This document shows, in pieces, positions 26,039 to 34,532 of a stretch of DNA of 64,000 nucleotides. Position 1 is the stretch's first letter, and each line of letters starts with the position of its first letter. Source of the DNA: Chelatococcus sp. HY11. Its GTDB lineage: Bacteria; Pseudomonadota; Alphaproteobacteria; Rhizobiales; Beijerinckiaceae. The notes under the pieces are model-generated. The model was not told the DNA's origin. It saw only the letters and a program-made list of their open reading frames with translations, and ran no database searches. The stretch covers positions 124,001-188,000 of the forward strand of contig NZ_JAHBRX010000002.1 of NCBI RefSeq assembly GCF_018398335.1, read 5' to 3'. The position numbers and the translations under genes are program-made.

Positions 26039-26965
26039 TCAGCCCGCCTTGATGCGCGGATCGACGATCGTATAGGCGAAGTCGACCAATGTATTCACAA
26101 GGATGAAAAAGGCTCCGATGATGAGGATGGCGCCTTGGACGATTGGAAAATCGCGACGGAATACGGAGTCGGCGAGCAGCTTGCCGATGCCCGGCCAGAC
26201 GAAGACCGTCTCGATGAGAACGGCGCCACCCATGAGATAGGCGAATTGAATGCCGATAACTGTCAGGATCGGTACAAGGGCATTGCGCAGCGCGTGTGTA
26301 TAGATCACCGTCCGGTGCTTGAGCCCCTTGGCCTGGGCGGTGCGGACATAATCCTGCTGCAGAACCTCCAGAAGGCTCGCGCGGGTCATGCGCATGATGA
26401 TGCCGATCGAGTTGCCGCCGATGGCGAGCGCCGGCAGAATGAGATGCGAAAGACTGCCGGCGCCTGTCGAGGGCAGAAGGCCGAGACGCACGGAAAAGAC
26501 GAGCTGGAGGATGAGGCCGATCCAGAAGATGGGAGCGGAGACGCCGATCAGCGCGATGACCGACAGGAGAAGGTCCGATGCCGAATTGGCGCGCAGCGCC
26601 GCATTGACGCCAAGGGTGACGCCGACGACCGCCGCGAACAGAATGCCGGCGCTGGCCAGCAGCAGAGTCATGCGAAAGCGTTCGATGAGGATAGGCAGAA
26701 CGGGCTCGCGCGAAACGATGGACGTGCCCCAGTCACCTGTGAAGAGCCCTCCAAGCCAACGCAGAAATTGCCACCACACGGGCTGATCAAAACCCAACTG
26801 CTGGCGAATGACCTCGATGTCCGCTTGTGAGGCCCCCATACCGCCAACTGTCACGGCGGGGTCGCCGGGCACGAGTTGCAGGATGGAGAACACCAGGACC
26901 GAGAGAGCGAGAAGCACCAGCGCGGCATAGACCAGCCTGCGTGTGATGAACGACGCGAGATCCAT
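26039..26965 (-). CDS. Peptide ABC transporter permease, DppB type
   Basis: A 308-aa permease with the DppB N-terminus (first helix LVYAALVLLALSVLVFSILQLVPGDPAV, and the following GFDQPVWWQFLRWLGGLFTGDWGTS) and the docking loop RTAQAKGLKHRTVIYTHALRNALVP. With the next gene it makes the channel for the peptide receptor at 27120. The 154-bp gap to that receptor shows no clear terminator. Confidence 0.94.
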   Translation of the reverse strand: MDLASFITRRLVYAALVLLALSVLVFSILQLVPGDPAVTVGGMGASQADIEVIRQQLGFDQPVWWQFLRWLGGLFTGDWGTSIVSREPVLPILIERFRMTLLLASAGILFAAVVGVTLGVNAALRANSASDLLLSVIALIGVSAPIFWIGLILQLVFSVRLGLLPSTGAGSLSHLILPALAIGGNSIGIIMRMTRASLLEVLQQDYVRTAQAKGLKHRTVIYTHALRNALVPILTVIGIQFAYLMGGAVLIETVFVWPGIGKLLADSVFRRDFPIVQGAILIIGAFFILVNTLVDFAYTIVDPRIKAG

Positions 26966-27119
26966 GACAAACGACCGCCCGATTTCCTAAACCCGCGGCT
27001 GACAGGACGGCAGTTGGGCGCTTCCTGTCAGGAACGCAAGCATGTGAGCATTGTGGCTTGGCCCGGCTGCGCGAAAGGCGGTCAGTCGGGCCATTCCTTC
27101 AGATGCTGCCGCCGCAGTT

Positions 27120-28670
27120 TCAGTTGAACTTGATATTCTTGAGGCGATAGACATCCGTGGCAAGATATTCGAGGCCGGTGATATTCTTGCGGTATCCGGT
27201 GACCTGAATATAGCTGTACAGAGGTACCCAAGGCGCGTCTTTCATAATCAGAGCCTGGGCATCAGCCGCCAGTTTCAGGCGCTTGTCGGGATCCACCTCG
27301 CGACCGATCTCGACACGCAAGGCATCCACATCTGGATTTTTGTAGAACATGGTGTCCCAACCATTGGGCGGCATGCGCGCGCTGTCGAAAACCGTATCCA
27401 GAATGATCTGGATATCCGCGGTACCCGTCTCCCAGCCAAGCATGTAGAGCTCGGACTTGTTCTCGGCTTGCGGCTTGCGCAGTGCGGCAAGATAGGTCGA
27501 CCAGTCGACGATCTCCACCGACGCGTCGACGCCGATTTCCTTCAATTGGGCCTGCACCGCGATGACCGTCTCGCGATCCATGTAATAACGACCCTGCGGC
27601 GTCCAGATCGTCGTCTTGAACCCATTCGGGAAGCCCGCCTCGGTGAGCAGCGCCTTCGCCTTCTTCGGGTCGTAGGAATAGAGCTTCTGTGGCGCGTAGC
27701 CGAAAACTGGCGGCGCGATGATCGTCTCGGCCGGGATACCAAGGCCACGCAACACACCTTCCGCGATGGCTTCCCGGTCGACCGCGAAATTCAGGGCCTG
27801 GCGCACACGCGCATCGGTGAAGGGCGGCTTGCTGACGTTGATGCCGATATGGCCGACACGGGTATTGGGCTTCTTCAGCAATGCGATGTCGGGTGTCGAC
27901 TGAAGCCGTTCGATCTCTGATCCGGGAACGTCGGTCACGATGTCGGCTTCACCGGTTTCAAGCATGGAGAGCCGCGTGGCGGCCTCGGGAACGGTGATGA
28001 ACTGTATGCCTTCGGCCGCCGGCTTCGTGCCCCAATAAGCGTCATTGCGGGCAAGCGTCACGCTCTGCTCAGCCTGATGCGACACATATTTGAAGGGACC
28101 CGTGCCAACGGGATTCCAGCCGATTTTCGCCGCGTCCGCCTTAAGCGAGGCAGCGCTCAGGATGGACGCGGAATCCAGCGCGAGGACCTGCAGAAGCGCG
28201 CCGAAGGGAGCTGCGGTCGTGAGCTTGACCGTGAGATCGTCTACGGGCGTGACCTCGCTGATCGCTCGGAGATCCGCGGCGCGGCCGAGACCGGACTTCG
28301 GATCGATGATCCGGCTGAGCGAGGCGACGACATCAGCCGACGTCAACGGCGTACCGTCATGGAACTTGACGCCAGGGCGCAATTTGAAAGTCCAGGTCTT
28401 CTTATCGTCAGCCAGGCTCCAGCTCTCGGCCAGCAGCGGCTCGATCTTGCCTGTCTCGGCGTTCATTTGCACGAGAGGCTCCATGACCTGGATGCGAACG
28501 GTCTGCGCCTGTGTGCCCGCCGCCACGCCCGGGTCGAGCGTTAGGACGGGCGCCCCCATCGCAAATTTGATGCTGCGCGCGTCGGCCTGGCCGGACAACG
28601 CGAAGGCGCTGGCGCCGATCGACAGCATGAATGCCAGCGATCGCGCCCTGAATGGCGAAAGAATATTCAT
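27120..28670 (-). CDS. Peptide-type ABC substrate-binding protein (SBP family 5)
   Basis: Periplasmic receptor of the dipeptide/oligopeptide/nickel type, 516 aa, with a Sec signal peptide (RARSLAFMLSIGASAFALSGQADA). Hallmarks are PLLAESWSLADDKKTWTFKLRPGVKFHDGTPLTSADVVASL near residues 75-115 and the C-terminal KNITGLEYLATDVYRLKNIKFN. Family members bind short peptides, but also opines, cyclic imides and glycosides. The surrounding four peptidase-fold enzymes point to a peptide-like ligand. It follows the 549-aa M24-like gene after 27 bp and so is the second gene of the operon. Confidence 0.93.
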   Translation of the reverse strand: MNILSPFRARSLAFMLSIGASAFALSGQADARSIKFAMGAPVLTLDPGVAAGTQAQTVRIQVMEPLVQMNAETGKIEPLLAESWSLADDKKTWTFKLRPGVKFHDGTPLTSADVVASLSRIIDPKSGLGRAADLRAISEVTPVDDLTVKLTTAAPFGALLQVLALDSASILSAASLKADAAKIGWNPVGTGPFKYVSHQAEQSVTLARNDAYWGTKPAAEGIQFITVPEAATRLSMLETGEADIVTDVPGSEIERLQSTPDIALLKKPNTRVGHIGINVSKPPFTDARVRQALNFAVDREAIAEGVLRGLGIPAETIIAPPVFGYAPQKLYSYDPKKAKALLTEAGFPNGFKTTIWTPQGRYYMDRETVIAVQAQLKEIGVDASVEIVDWSTYLAALRKPQAENKSELYMLGWETGTADIQIILDTVFDSARMPPNGWDTMFYKNPDVDALRVEIGREVDPDKRLKLAADAQALIMKDAPWVPLYSYIQVTGYRKNITGLEYLATDVYRLKNIKFN

Positions 28671-28697
28671 CGTGTTCCCCTTTTATTTTGCAGTGAA

Positions 28698-30347
28698 TTA
28701 TATTGTGAAAGGAACCGCGCCTTTCTCTGTCACGTAATATCCGTCTTCCGCAGCGATGATCTTGTCATCGATAGGCCAGACGAATTCCGTGCAACCGAGC
28801 ATTCCAGTATGCAGCCGTTCCTTGAAATCAGGCAGGAAATGAACGGTCGCAAGGGTCTGTCGTTGCAATGTATGGCCGCAATCACGCGTGTAGCCATCCA
28901 TCGTCATGCCCTCGTGGAGCAAGCCGACCTGCTTGAGGGAGGTCGTCATCGGGCGCAGGATCTCAACGCCGTTCGCATGGATCTCCCCGCCGCTCATTCC
29001 ACTCTGGATTGAAGGGATCAATTCATCGACCAAAAGGCGGCGCAGTTCGTCATGGGCGGCTTGCAGGTCCGCATCGGGAGAAACGCTACGCGCGATATCC
29101 GAGCAGCCGCGCACGCAGCCATATGCATCGGTGACCAGAAGACCCATGTCGAACTTGATGGTTCTGTCGGTGCTGTTGAGCGGATAGTCACCGGCAATGG
29201 CGGGTAACAACGTCCGCTCACCGGAGTGGATGATGTCGAAATACGGGTGGACCCGGCCGTCCATACCGACCAGCGTCGCGAAATTCTGCACGCCCTGATG
29301 ATAGACGGCAGCAACTTCGTTCTCCGTCAAACCGCCAGCCAGTCTGCGATTCATGAATTGACTGGCATGCTCGATACCGTGAAGCACAGCATTCGCAGCG
29401 GTGATGAAGTAAAGCAGGTCCGTTCCAGCGCGTTCGTCCTGCCAGCGGCGCAGGGCATAGGTTGCATCGGCAAGAGTAAATCCGTCATCCGAGAGCGACC
29501 GGCCGATCGCAACGGCGAGATGCTCACGTTCGATACCAAGCTTGTCATTCCGGCTGTCGCTGAGAGCCGCCATGAGGCTCGGCGCGTGCCCGGCAGCTGC
29601 GAAATCCGGGCGCTCGATGCTCTGAGGAGAGAGGATTAGAATAGCGTCGCTGCCAGGCGTATAAAGAGCCGTTATTCCATAACGTTCGGCAACGCTGCTG
29701 GGCAACCCTGTAAACATCTCCACGTTGAAAGGAGCGCTCACATAGATCGAGGCGAGGCCGGATTCTCTGCAAATTCTGTCGAGAACAGCGAATCCTAGCG
29801 GCTCACTCGACATACCGTGGAGCAGTTCAGGGCCGAAACGCAGCGAAGACACGAAGGGGGTAAGCGCTGGAACATCGGCGTCGCGGGTCGCGCACCACTG
29901 CGCCTCTATATCCTGCCGGCGCTTGCGGTATAGGAAGCAAGGCCCTTTCGGCTGGTGCAACGCGGTTGGGTCGGCGATCGCCGCAGGACCGGATTGCGCT
30001 AGCGCTTCGAAGCGCCCAATTGGCATATCGGCGTCGATTTCAAGCAGGTCATCTCCGGCCAGTCTGCGAACCGCTTCCGTGAACGATTGAGGACGATACC
30101 CCTTGGGATGGTTCCAGCTGAAGTAACTGGCGTAAGTCTCAAAGGGTATAGCCTTTGTCGCCGACTGGAATGCGGCTGCGTCGAATGCTCCGATCACCAT
30201 GGACGGGTTGCCGTCACGTTCAATGAGAACAGGACCAATACTATCCGCGCTATCTTTGAATATCTTGGGGAAGGTTAGTTCATTCCAGAAATTACGCCCA
30301 AGCATATTGGATATGCGGTCTCGCCCAATATAAACGCGCGACTTCAT
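28698..30347 (-). CDS. Long M24-like (creatinase/prolidase-fold) protein
   Basis: A 549-aa protein whose last 260 residues follow the M24 fold: FDMGLLVTDAYGCVRGCSDIARSV supplies the two Asp ligands, DCGHTLQ the His, and CTEFVWP and IAAEDGYYVTEKG the Glu pair, so an Asp-Asp-His-Glu-Glu site is possible though the spacing around the His and Glu is looser than in classical prolidases. The front half is about twice the usual creatinase N-terminal domain: residues about 1-170 and about 190-330 both look like alpha/beta lobes, so a duplicated lobe is possible. No signal peptide. It is the first gene of the peptide operon and diverges from the IclR regulator. Confidence 0.78.
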   Translation of the reverse strand: MKSRVYIGRDRISNMLGRNFWNELTFPKIFKDSADSIGPVLIERDGNPSMVIGAFDAAAFQSATKAIPFETYASYFSWNHPKGYRPQSFTEAVRRLAGDDLLEIDADMPIGRFEALAQSGPAAIADPTALHQPKGPCFLYRKRRQDIEAQWCATRDADVPALTPFVSSLRFGPELLHGMSSEPLGFAVLDRICRESGLASIYVSAPFNVEMFTGLPSSVAERYGITALYTPGSDAILILSPQSIERPDFAAAGHAPSLMAALSDSRNDKLGIEREHLAVAIGRSLSDDGFTLADATYALRRWQDERAGTDLLYFITAANAVLHGIEHASQFMNRRLAGGLTENEVAAVYHQGVQNFATLVGMDGRVHPYFDIIHSGERTLLPAIAGDYPLNSTDRTIKFDMGLLVTDAYGCVRGCSDIARSVSPDADLQAAHDELRRLLVDELIPSIQSGMSGGEIHANGVEILRPMTTSLKQVGLLHEGMTMDGYTRDCGHTLQRQTLATVHFLPDFKERLHTGMLGCTEFVWPIDDKIIAAEDGYYVTEKGAVPFTI

Positions 30348-30617
30348 TAGACCCTCTGATTCAGAATTCTATGCTTTTTATTTGCGCAATCGCGCACCAA
30401 TTTTATGCAAACTGGCCGCAGCCCCTGCAGCAGTTCATCGTTGGCAGGAGCATCGCACCATCCATTCTATCATGTCAATAGTCAGGAGATGCATCCCAAA
30501 TATTGGGATGAATATTGATCCCCTTGATCGTTTGTCGTAAGAGCGTGGAATGGGAAAAGAGGGGGAGCTTGTGTTGAGACAGATCAGCGGCAGGGGCGGC
30601 CTGCGCGTCGGCAGAGC
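30348..30617. promoter_or_regulatory. Divergent promoter region, M24-like operon / IclR gene
   Basis: A 270-bp AT-richer spacer between divergent genes. It carries the CATCCCAA palindrome listed separately and no open frame of interest. Promoters for both directions must lie here. Confidence 0.6.
30492..30510. promoter_or_regulatory. Palindromic operator candidate for IclR regulator
   Basis: Perfect 8-bp arms CATCCCAA (30492-30499) and TTGGGATG (30503-30510) around ATA. It lies about 145 bp upstream of the M24-like gene and about 110-120 bp upstream of the IclR gene, a good position for control of both directions. Confidence 0.55.
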
Positions 30618-31370
30618 ATGGTCGGCGCACCCATGAGCCTCGTCATCACAAAGGCGATCAAATTGATCGAGCTCGTTGCGGCGGGCACGGATACCCTCGG
30701 CGGAATAGCGTCGGCCGCCGATATGTCACGCAGTACAGCTCACAGATTGCTCGCGACCCTGGTTGAGCATCACTATCTATCCTTCGAGGCGCGACGCTAC
30801 GCGCTCGGCTACCGGCTTCTGGAGCTCGGCGAACAGAAGAAGCGCAGCCTCAGCTTTGTCGAGGTCCTGCGCCCACTTCTCATCCGCTATGCCGAGCAGA
30901 CTTCGGACACCATCCATCTCGCGATCCTCGATGGAACAGACATTGTGGTCATCGAACGGGCACCCGGAAACCGGCAATTGCAGATCAATTCCTTCGTGGG
31001 TCAACGGTCGCCTGCTTTGCTGACCGCCGTGGGCAAGGCGTTGGTCAGTGCCTTGCCGACAGATGACTGGAAGGGATTCCTGAAACAGCTGCCCCCGGAT
31101 CCACCAAAGAGCGCGGAGCAATTGCGCCGGGAGCTGACGGCGGCGCGGGAGCGTCACTTCGCGTCCGACTACAACGAATGTGACGTCGGTACCTGCGGTG
31201 TTGCGTCCACGTTTCTTATCGACGGCAAAGTACGAATAGCAGTCAGCATCAATGGAGCGACCGTCTATTTCGAGAACGGGCGCCTCGAGGAAATGGGACA
31301 GACCGCACAGAGGCTCGCCACGGAGCTGGAACGCGCCGCGGCCGGGCTGCGGATCGGCACCATCCGCTGA
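30618..31370 (+). CDS. IclR-family transcriptional regulator
   Basis: A 245-250-aa regulator with N-terminal winged helix-turn-helix (TLGGIASAADMSRSTAHRLLATLVEH, about 25-50) and a C-terminal IclR effector-binding domain (about 80-245; motifs VGQRSPALLTAVGKALVSALP and SDYNECDVGTCGVASTFLIDGKVRIAVSINGA are typical). Start either 30618 or the ATG at 30633 (MSLVITKAIKLIEL). Divergent from the eight-gene peptide operon, which it most probably regulates; the palindrome at 30492 is the candidate site. Its ligand would be a product of that pathway. Confidence 0.92.
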   Translation: MVGAPMSLVITKAIKLIELVAAGTDTLGGIASAADMSRSTAHRLLATLVEHHYLSFEARRYALGYRLLELGEQKKRSLSFVEVLRPLLIRYAEQTSDTIHLAILDGTDIVVIERAPGNRQLQINSFVGQRSPALLTAVGKALVSALPTDDWKGFLKQLPPDPPKSAEQLRRELTAARERHFASDYNECDVGTCGVASTFLIDGKVRIAVSINGATVYFENGRLEEMGQTAQRLATELERAAAGLRIGTIR

Positions 31371-31487
31371 GACGGGTACGACGAACGTCGATCTTTGGCC
31401 ACGGATCACCTATAAGGCGGCCACGTGGGCCGTGCACCGCAAGCGCCAATCTGGCACAACGCCGGGAGCGCCCGGCCTCTGCCTTGA

Positions 31488-32789
31488 GTGATCCGCGAGG
31501 AGACGGCAATTTCCGTTCTTGACACGACCAACAAGAAAAACCTGCTCCTGCTCATTCACCTTCGATGGTTGGCGGTATGCGGTCAGGTCATCACTATCCT
31601 CTTCGTCCAGTTCTGGTTCGGAATACCACTGCCGCTCCCGCCGATGGTCGCGGTGCTCGCCTGTCTGGTGCTGTTGAATATAGGCAGCCTGATACGCTAC
31701 CGCCTCCGCGCGGAAGTGTCGGATACGGAGCTGTTTCTGGCGCTGGTCCTTGACGTCGCGGCCCTGACCGTACAGCTCTTTCTCAGCGGTGGTGCCTCCA
31801 ACCCGTTCGTCTCGCTCTACCTTCTGCAGATCACACTTGGGGCCGTGCTGCTGGAGGAGCGCCTCGTCTGGGCGCTTCTCGCCATCGCCAGCGGCTGCTT
31901 CTTCGCACTCACGAGCCTTTATCGCCCGCTGCCCATCCCGCGCAGCGACGGCCATGAACTGTTCAGCCTGCATATCCAGGGCATGTTCGTCTGCTTCATC
32001 CTGGCGGCTTGTCTGCTCGTGCTCTTCACGATGCGCATCAATCGCAATCTGCGGGATCGGGATGCACGACTTGCCGCGATGCGCCAGCAATCGGCGGAGG
32101 AGGCGCTCATCGTGCGCATGGGCCTGCTCGCGTCTGGCGCCGCGCACGAACTGGGGACTCCGCTCGCGACGCTCTCGGTCATCCTCAATGACTGGCATCG
32201 CATGCCGGAATTTCGGGCGGAAGGTGATTTGCTTGACGAGATCTGCGAGATGCAAAATCAGGTCGAACGCTGCAAGCAGATTGTCTCGGGTATCCTGATG
32301 TCTTCGGGCGAGGCCAGAGGTGAGGGTACGGTCAGAACGACCGTGAACGGTTTTATCGATGACCTGGTTGGGGAATGGCGGGCAAGTCGCTCACCCACGC
32401 ATATCGACTACGTCAGCGCCTTCAGCCCGGATGTGGCCATCATTTCGGACCCCGCGTTGAAACAGGTCATCTTCAACATCTTTGATAACGCCCACGAGGC
32501 CTCGCCAAACTGGCTCGGGGTGACGGTCAGGCGGCACGAGGACGATTTCGTTCTGACGGTCAGCGACGTGGGACCAGGCTTCGATGACAGAATTCTCGCG
32601 GAACTCGGAAAGCCCTACCGCTCGAGCAAGAACAGGCCGGGCGGCGGCCTGGGGTTGTTCCTTGTCATGAATGTCGTGCGCAAGCTCGGCGGCACCGTCA
32701 AGGCCGAGAACCATCCCCGTGGCGGCGCGTCGGTCACTCTCACATTGCCGATCGCATCGCTTTCATCCGGAGGAAGCCGTGGACGCTAA
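31488..32789 (+). CDS. regB: Redox-sensing histidine kinase, RegB/PrrB/ActS type
   Basis: Membrane kinase of 433 aa that reports the redox state of the quinone pool and respiratory chain. Six membrane helices occupy about 20-185; the quinone-contact motif GGASNPF is at 101-107. The H-box AAHELGTPLATL puts the phospho-accepting His at 220, and the redox-active Cys in QVERCKQI is Cys262, the counterpart of the known regulatory cysteine of RegB. The ATPase domain has N (IFNIFDNAHEAS), G1 (VSDVGPGFDD) and G2 (GGGLGLFL) boxes. The frame starts at a GTG with a weak ribosome site. It overlaps regA by 11 bp. The convergent cyo operon is a plausible target, since RegBA systems control terminal oxidases. 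Confidence 0.94.
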   Translation: MIREETAISVLDTTNKKNLLLLIHLRWLAVCGQVITILFVQFWFGIPLPLPPMVAVLACLVLLNIGSLIRYRLRAEVSDTELFLALVLDVAALTVQLFLSGGASNPFVSLYLLQITLGAVLLEERLVWALLAIASGCFFALTSLYRPLPIPRSDGHELFSLHIQGMFVCFILAACLLVLFTMRINRNLRDRDARLAAMRQQSAEEALIVRMGLLASGAAHELGTPLATLSVILNDWHRMPEFRAEGDLLDEICEMQNQVERCKQIVSGILMSSGEARGEGTVRTTVNGFIDDLVGEWRASRSPTHIDYVSAFSPDVAIISDPALKQVIFNIFDNAHEASPNWLGVTVRRHEDDFVLTVSDVGPGFDDRILAELGKPYRSSKNRPGGGLGLFLVMNVVRKLGGTVKAENHPRGGASVTLTLPIASLSSGGSRGR

Positions 32790-33312
32790 GCCCTCACTTC
32801 TCATCATTGAAGACGATGCGTCTTTCGCAAAGGCGCTACGCAAGTCATTCGAGCGCCGTGGCTATGAGGTGGCCGTGAGCGACGGGATTGACACCGCGCG
32901 AAACGCCCTGGAGCAGATCGTGCCGGCCTATGCGGTGGTGGACCTCAAACTTGTCAGCGGTTCCGGACTCGAATGCGTGAAGATGTTGCACCAGCATGAT
33001 CCGGAGATGAAGATCGTGGTTCTGACCGGCTTCGCGAGCATCGCGACCGCCGTGGAGGCCATCAAGCTGGGAGCTTGCCACTATTTGGCGAAACCGGCCA
33101 ATTCAGATGAAATTGAGGCCGCGTGGGGCCGAGGGGAGGGCGATCCCACCGTTCCAATGACCGTGCGTCCGACGTCTATCAAGACGCTGGAATGGGAACG
33201 TATCCACGAAACGCTCGTGGAGACGGATTTCAATATTTCGGAGGCAGCACGGCGGCTCGGCATGCACCGGCGCACACTGGCGCGCAAGCTCGAGAAAAAG
33301 CAGGTCAGCTGA
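32779..33312 (+). CDS. regA: Response regulator RegA/PrrA/ActR type
   Basis: A 177-aa DNA-binding response regulator paired with the kinase just upstream. The receiver domain (1-120) has acidic pocket Glu11-Asp12-Asp13, phospho-acceptor Asp55 (AVVDLKLVSGSG), Thr in VVLTGFAS and Lys in YLAKPAN. The C-terminal Fis-type helix-turn-helix NISEAARRLGMHRRTLARKL is nearly the invariant RegA sequence. The GTG at 32779 is preceded by GGAGGAA at good distance and overlaps the regB end by 11 bases; the frame's earlier starts are inside regB. Its stop codon abuts that of convergent SURF1 with no base between. Confidence 0.94.
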   Translation: MDAKPSLLIIEDDASFAKALRKSFERRGYEVAVSDGIDTARNALEQIVPAYAVVDLKLVSGSGLECVKMLHQHDPEMKIVVLTGFASIATAVEAIKLGACHYLAKPANSDEIEAAWGRGEGDPTVPMTVRPTSIKTLEWERIHETLVETDFNISEAARRLGMHRRTLARKLEKKQVS

Positions 33313-34140
33313 CTACGACGGCAGGCCGCGGCGCAACCGGTACTCGCTACGCAAGACGAAAATGCCTGCCGCCAGCACCATCAGCGCGAGCGCGAACCAG
33401 GTCAGCGCGTAGACGAGGTGGTTGTTGGGAAAGTTGACGACGGTCAAGCCGCCGACCGGCGCAGACGGCGATGCCACGACACGATCCGCGTCAATGAAAT
33501 AGGGAGCCGTATCGGACAATCCCTTCGCCTCGGCGATGGCAGCGGTATCCCGCGAATACCAGCGATCGTTGACGGGATCGTTCGCGCGCAGCGGCCCGCC
33601 CTTTGGCTCTGTGATGCGGAGGAGGCCTGTGACGGTCGTCTCGCCGGAAATCTGTCCGGCGGCGCGTGCCCCAGCATCGCGCAGTTCCGGCGGTACAAAG
33701 CCTCGATTGACGAGAACTGTGAAGCCGTCGGTGGCGCGCAGCGGCGTCAGCACCCAATAGCCACCCCCGTGTGCCGTCACCGCCTGGACCAGAGCTTCGC
33801 GATCATTGAGAAACCGCCCCGTGACGGTGACGCGGCGATATTCGTCGTTGGCGGTGTTGACTTGGGGCCAGGCTGCTGGCCCGGGAGCGGCAACCGGGGG
33901 GGCATGGATCCTGCCATCGACACGCGTGATCAGGTCCAGCTTCCACGCGCGCCGTTCAATCTGCCAGATGCCGAGGGACGTGAAGCCGGCAACGCCGATG
34001 ACGGTGAGGATAGCGAGAAGGGCAAGCACCCACGTCGACCGAGGAACCGATGTGGCGGGCGCTGGTGTTCGGCTGCCGGCAGGCACGCGCTCCCGATGAT
34101 GAACATCGGGAGCGCGTGCCGTGCCGGAAACCCCTGTCAC
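33313..34140 (-). CDS. surf1: SURF1-family oxidase assembly protein
   Basis: Inner-membrane protein that helps insert haem into haem-copper oxidases. The 275-aa frame has the SURF1 layout: a first membrane helix (TWVLALLAILTVIGVAGFTSLGIWQIERR, about 37-62), a periplasmic domain with RRVTVTGRF, YWVLTPLRATDGFTVLVNRGFVPPE, and a second helix near the end (LVYALTWFALALMVLAAGIFV). It is last in cyoABCD-SURF1. The GTG at 34140 overlaps the cyoD stop (GTGA), but a perfect 17-bp inverted repeat falls inside the first 20 codons, so a later start, for example GTG at 34086, is possible; the protein would still have its first helix. Confidence 0.9.
   Translation of the reverse strand: MTGVSGTARAPDVHHRERVPAGSRTPAPATSVPRSTWVLALLAILTVIGVAGFTSLGIWQIERRAWKLDLITRVDGRIHAPPVAAPGPAAWPQVNTANDEYRRVTVTGRFLNDREALVQAVTAHGGGYWVLTPLRATDGFTVLVNRGFVPPELRDAGARAAGQISGETTVTGLLRITEPKGGPLRANDPVNDRWYSRDTAAIAEAKGLSDTAPYFIDADRVVASPSAPVGGLTVVNFPNNHLVYALTWFALALMVLAAGIFVLRSEYRLRRGLPS
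34082..34120 (-). other. Perfect 17-bp inverted repeat (hairpin) after cyoD
   Basis: The arm GGCACGCGCTCCCGATG (34082-34098) is exactly mirrored at 34104-34120 with a 5-nt loop. It lies 16 bp past the cyoD stop, inside the annotated 5' end of SURF1. There is no T-tract on either strand, so an attenuator, mRNA-stability or REP-like element is more likely than a simple terminator. Confidence 0.8.
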
Positions 34141-34532
34141 GGGGTCTGACCCGTCGTATGACCAGGCATCATGTTGGTATCGAGGTGATACATGACCCAG
34201 AGCGAGCCGGAGAGCGCAATGAAGACGATGATCAGCGTGAAGACGAGGGCCATCATCGTCCAGCCGCCTTCAGAGTGGAAATCCATGTGCAGGAAGTAGA
34301 TCATGTGGACCACGATCTGCACGATGGCGAAGGCCATGATGGCGACCGCGGTGATCTCGTTGCTGGCAATGGGACGGGCCATAACCAGCCAGAACGGAAC
34401 GGCTGTCAGGATGACGGACAGCACGAAGCCAGTAAGATAACTGCGCAACGTGCCGTGGGAGGGACCCGTCTCGTGTTCCGCGTAACCATGGTCGTGGGTG
34501 GGCGCGTGAGCGGCGCGGCTGTCGGTGCTCAT
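34137..34532 (-). CDS. cyoD: Cytochrome o ubiquinol oxidase subunit IV
   Basis: Small membrane subunit (131 aa, three helices) of the bo3-type quinol oxidase, needed for assembly of the CuB/haem-copper centre. The signature AIVQIVVHMIYFLHMDFHSEGGWTMM is present. The N-terminal 45 residues are histidine-rich and hydrophilic (HAPTHDHGYAEHETGPSH). Start at 34532 overlaps the cyoC stop by four bases; upstream codons of the frame are shadows. A hairpin follows it. Confidence 0.95.
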   Translation of the reverse strand: MSTDSRAAHAPTHDHGYAEHETGPSHGTLRSYLTGFVLSVILTAVPFWLVMARPIASNEITAVAIMAFAIVQIVVHMIYFLHMDFHSEGGWTMMALVFTLIIVFIALSGSLWVMYHLDTNMMPGHTTGQTP

